This document shows positions 62,646 to 64,000 of a stretch of 64,000 nt of DNA, piece by piece (positions within the stretch are counted from its first letter, which is position 1; each line of letters begins with the position of its first letter). The notes beneath the pieces are model-generated. The model did not search any database. It had not been told where the DNA came from and saw only the letters and a list, made by a program, of their open reading frames with translations. This stretch comes from Oleiphilus messinensis. Its GTDB lineage: Bacteria > Pseudomonadota > Gammaproteobacteria > Pseudomonadales > Oleiphilaceae. The translations under genes were made by a program, and so were the position numbers. The stretch covers positions 3,542,766 through 3,606,765 of the forward strand of contig NZ_CP021425.1 in NCBI RefSeq assembly GCF_002162375.1, read 5' to 3'.

Positions 62646-63959
62646 TCAATACACTACTTTCACCCCTTTAGGCGCAATTTCATTTTCAATTATTTCAATC
62701 GTCTCAGCACTTAAGGGGTTACCCGTAAAATTAAATTCTGGATTAACGTTAAACAGGCTTGGAAACTTCAGAGACTCCGTTTCACTATATTGTAACTGGA
62801 CAAAGCGTAGGTAAGTCGAGTGCGATAAATCTACGGTTTTGAGTTGATTACCAGATAGAGTCAATATTGTGAGTTTCTTGAAATCAGTTAAATCCAAAGT
62901 CCGTAAGTGGTTATTCGAAGCATGCAAGCTAAACAGTTTATTGGATCCGGAAACAGATAGACTTTCCAGTAAGTTACCGCTCACATCCAGGTTTTTCAGC
63001 TGACCTGCCCCCAACAAACTTACATGGGTCAGTTGATTGTTTGTTAACTTGAGGTCGGTCAAATAACGATGATCACCTAATACAACCTCTTGTAGGCTCG
63101 CATCGGAGATATCAACATAGCGCAGCTCGGAAAGTGCAGACAAATCAACATGCTTCACACTTGATCCGGTTAAGTTCAAGTATCTGAGTGGGCTATTCAA
63201 CGGAAAATCAACTTGTTGCAATGCACTATAACTGGCATCGATTTGCACAAGTTGAGTTTGTTCTCGTAGATCCAGTGACGTCACGGCACTGTTTCTTATG
63301 GACAGGGAACGCAGATTGACACCGGATAAATCCAGTATCGAATTCGCACTATTCGATAGATTCAGCGATCTCAGCTGCTGCAACTGGGGAAGTATGATGC
63401 TATCGATACTAACTTCAAGCACTAACTCTTCGAGTTGCTCGTTTTGTGAAAGATCGAGCTCAGTCAAGCTATGGTTAATCAGGGACAAATATCGCAAACG
63501 GGCTTGTGAACTCAAATCAATTGCCGACATATTTTCAACAACAAGACTCAGACTGACTAATTGAGATAAGTGGGTTAAATTAATTTCTTTCGGCTGATCA
63601 GCTCGAATACTCAGCATCTCTAGATGAGGCAAAATGCTAGGCTCGATTACGTTCATATCTGAAAGATCCAAACTGAGAGAACGCAAATTAAACAACTTTC
63701 TTAGGTCGGAGATATCACGAATACCGTCATGACGAGAATCACACCGTAGTTGAACCACCTCCTCGGTGTAAATCCACTCTTCCTTGCTGGCATTGTCAAA
63801 AATACAGCGTTGCAATTGTTCGTCTGCTATAACAAGTTCAGTTATTGGCACATTATCGGGTGTGGCCGTGTTTTGTTTGTTTCCCGAATTTGAATCTTGA
63901 CAACCGCTCAGCTGAACCATCATCAAAATTAAAACGAAACTACTCAGTAATTCCTTCAT
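62646..63959 (-). CDS. Leucine-rich repeat lipoprotein
   Basis: 437 aa. Signal peptide and lipobox VQLSGC (C20), a spacer, then about 15 leucine-rich repeats of 20-22 residues from residue 85 to 410 (for example LRSLSLDLSDMN, LQQLRSLNLSNSANSILDLS, LTILTLSGNQLKTVDLSHS). The repeats are of the short bacterial type, similar to those of internalin-like and SLPL/Toll-like surface proteins. Such lipoproteins are often surface exposed and bind protein partners; no partner is indicated here. No recognisable ribosome site, otherwise ordinary coding sequence. It converges with the DUF2938 gene, 26 bases apart. Confidence 0.88.
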   Translation of the reverse strand: MKELLSSFVLILMMVQLSGCQDSNSGNKQNTATPDNVPITELVIADEQLQRCIFDNASKEEWIYTEEVVQLRCDSRHDGIRDISDLRKLFNLRSLSLDLSDMNVIEPSILPHLEMLSIRADQPKEINLTHLSQLVSLSLVVENMSAIDLSSQARLRYLSLINHSLTELDLSQNEQLEELVLEVSIDSIILPQLQQLRSLNLSNSANSILDLSGVNLRSLSIRNSAVTSLDLREQTQLVQIDASYSALQQVDFPLNSPLRYLNLTGSSVKHVDLSALSELRYVDISDASLQEVVLGDHRYLTDLKLTNNQLTHVSLLGAGQLKNLDVSGNLLESLSVSGSNKLFSLHASNNHLRTLDLTDFKKLTILTLSGNQLKTVDLSHSTYLRFVQLQYSETESLKFPSLFNVNPEFNFTGNPLSAETIEIIENEIAPKGVKVVY

Positions 63960-64000
63960 TGTTTTCGTAACTCTTCCATTTATGGGCCCAATGCTCCAGC

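Overview
The window is a piece of a marine-type gammaproteobacterial chromosome. Dense genes, moderate GC and the block mtnA / mtaD-ubiG-mupP-yciK (the last four in the order known from Pseudomonas) point to the Pseudomonadales/Oceanospirillales side of the class; the species cannot be named from sequence alone. No rRNA, CRISPR array, prophage or conjugative module is visible. There is one tRNA (Arg-CCT) and one insertion sequence.

Layout. (1) 0.5-15.6 kb: flagellin and its sugar decoration. A leftward operon pseF-pseI-pseG-[ATP-grasp/HAD fusion]-pseB-pseC-glycosyltransferase-maf makes and transfers a pseudaminic-acid-like sugar; no pseH acetyltransferase is present, and its place is taken by the ligase/phosphatase fusion. 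Rightward from a sigma-54 promoter lie a 696-aa flagellin with a duplicated middle domain, a TPR-methyltransferase-like protein and cysC. (2) 15.7-18.2 kb: arsenosugar-type genes (two glycosyltransferases and the radical-SAM ArsS). (3) 18.3-23.6 kb: tRNA-Arg, then an outer-membrane barrel, a LolA-like periplasmic protein and an MMPL/RND exporter, probably one export system. (4) 23.9-28.2 kb: small hypotheticals, a GGDEF diguanylate cyclase just behind a protein that resembles the ExoY/edema-factor nucleotidyl cyclases, then YciO and BolA. (5) 28.6-42.8 kb: a signalling region (OmpR-type regulator, FecR/LysM protein, CHASE2 histidine kinase, FIST sensor, hybrid kinase), interrupted by an AT-richer insert (31.2-33.2 kb) and by an IS607-type element that has cut the hybrid kinase gene near its 5' end. 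A strongly structured candidate RNA ending in an intrinsic terminator lies between the CHASE2 kinase and FIST genes.

(6) 42.8-47.9 kb: methylthioadenosine salvage (mtnA, mtaD), ubiquinone synthesis (ubiG), MurNAc-6P phosphatase (mupP) and yciK. (7) 48-51.7 kb: two small membrane proteins and a GST/NTF2-like/DsbA-like/tautomerase operon divergent from a LysR regulator, which looks like a small detoxification or catabolic unit. (8) 51.7-64 kb: a lipoprotein alpha/beta hydrolase, a two-component system overlapping tail-to-tail a 1023-aa RTX-type protein, a secreted sugar-dehydrogenase-like protein with a DUF4214 tail, a periplasmic binding protein, a DUF2938 membrane protein and a leucine-rich-repeat lipoprotein.

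The most interesting items are the ExoY-like cyclase beside a diguanylate cyclase, the multi-hairpin RNA upstream of the FIST gene, the pse operon with a ligase in place of PseH, and the kinase gene split by IS607 whose TnpB has an intact RuvC triad but no zinc ribbon. All functions are read from sequence motifs; no database search was possible.
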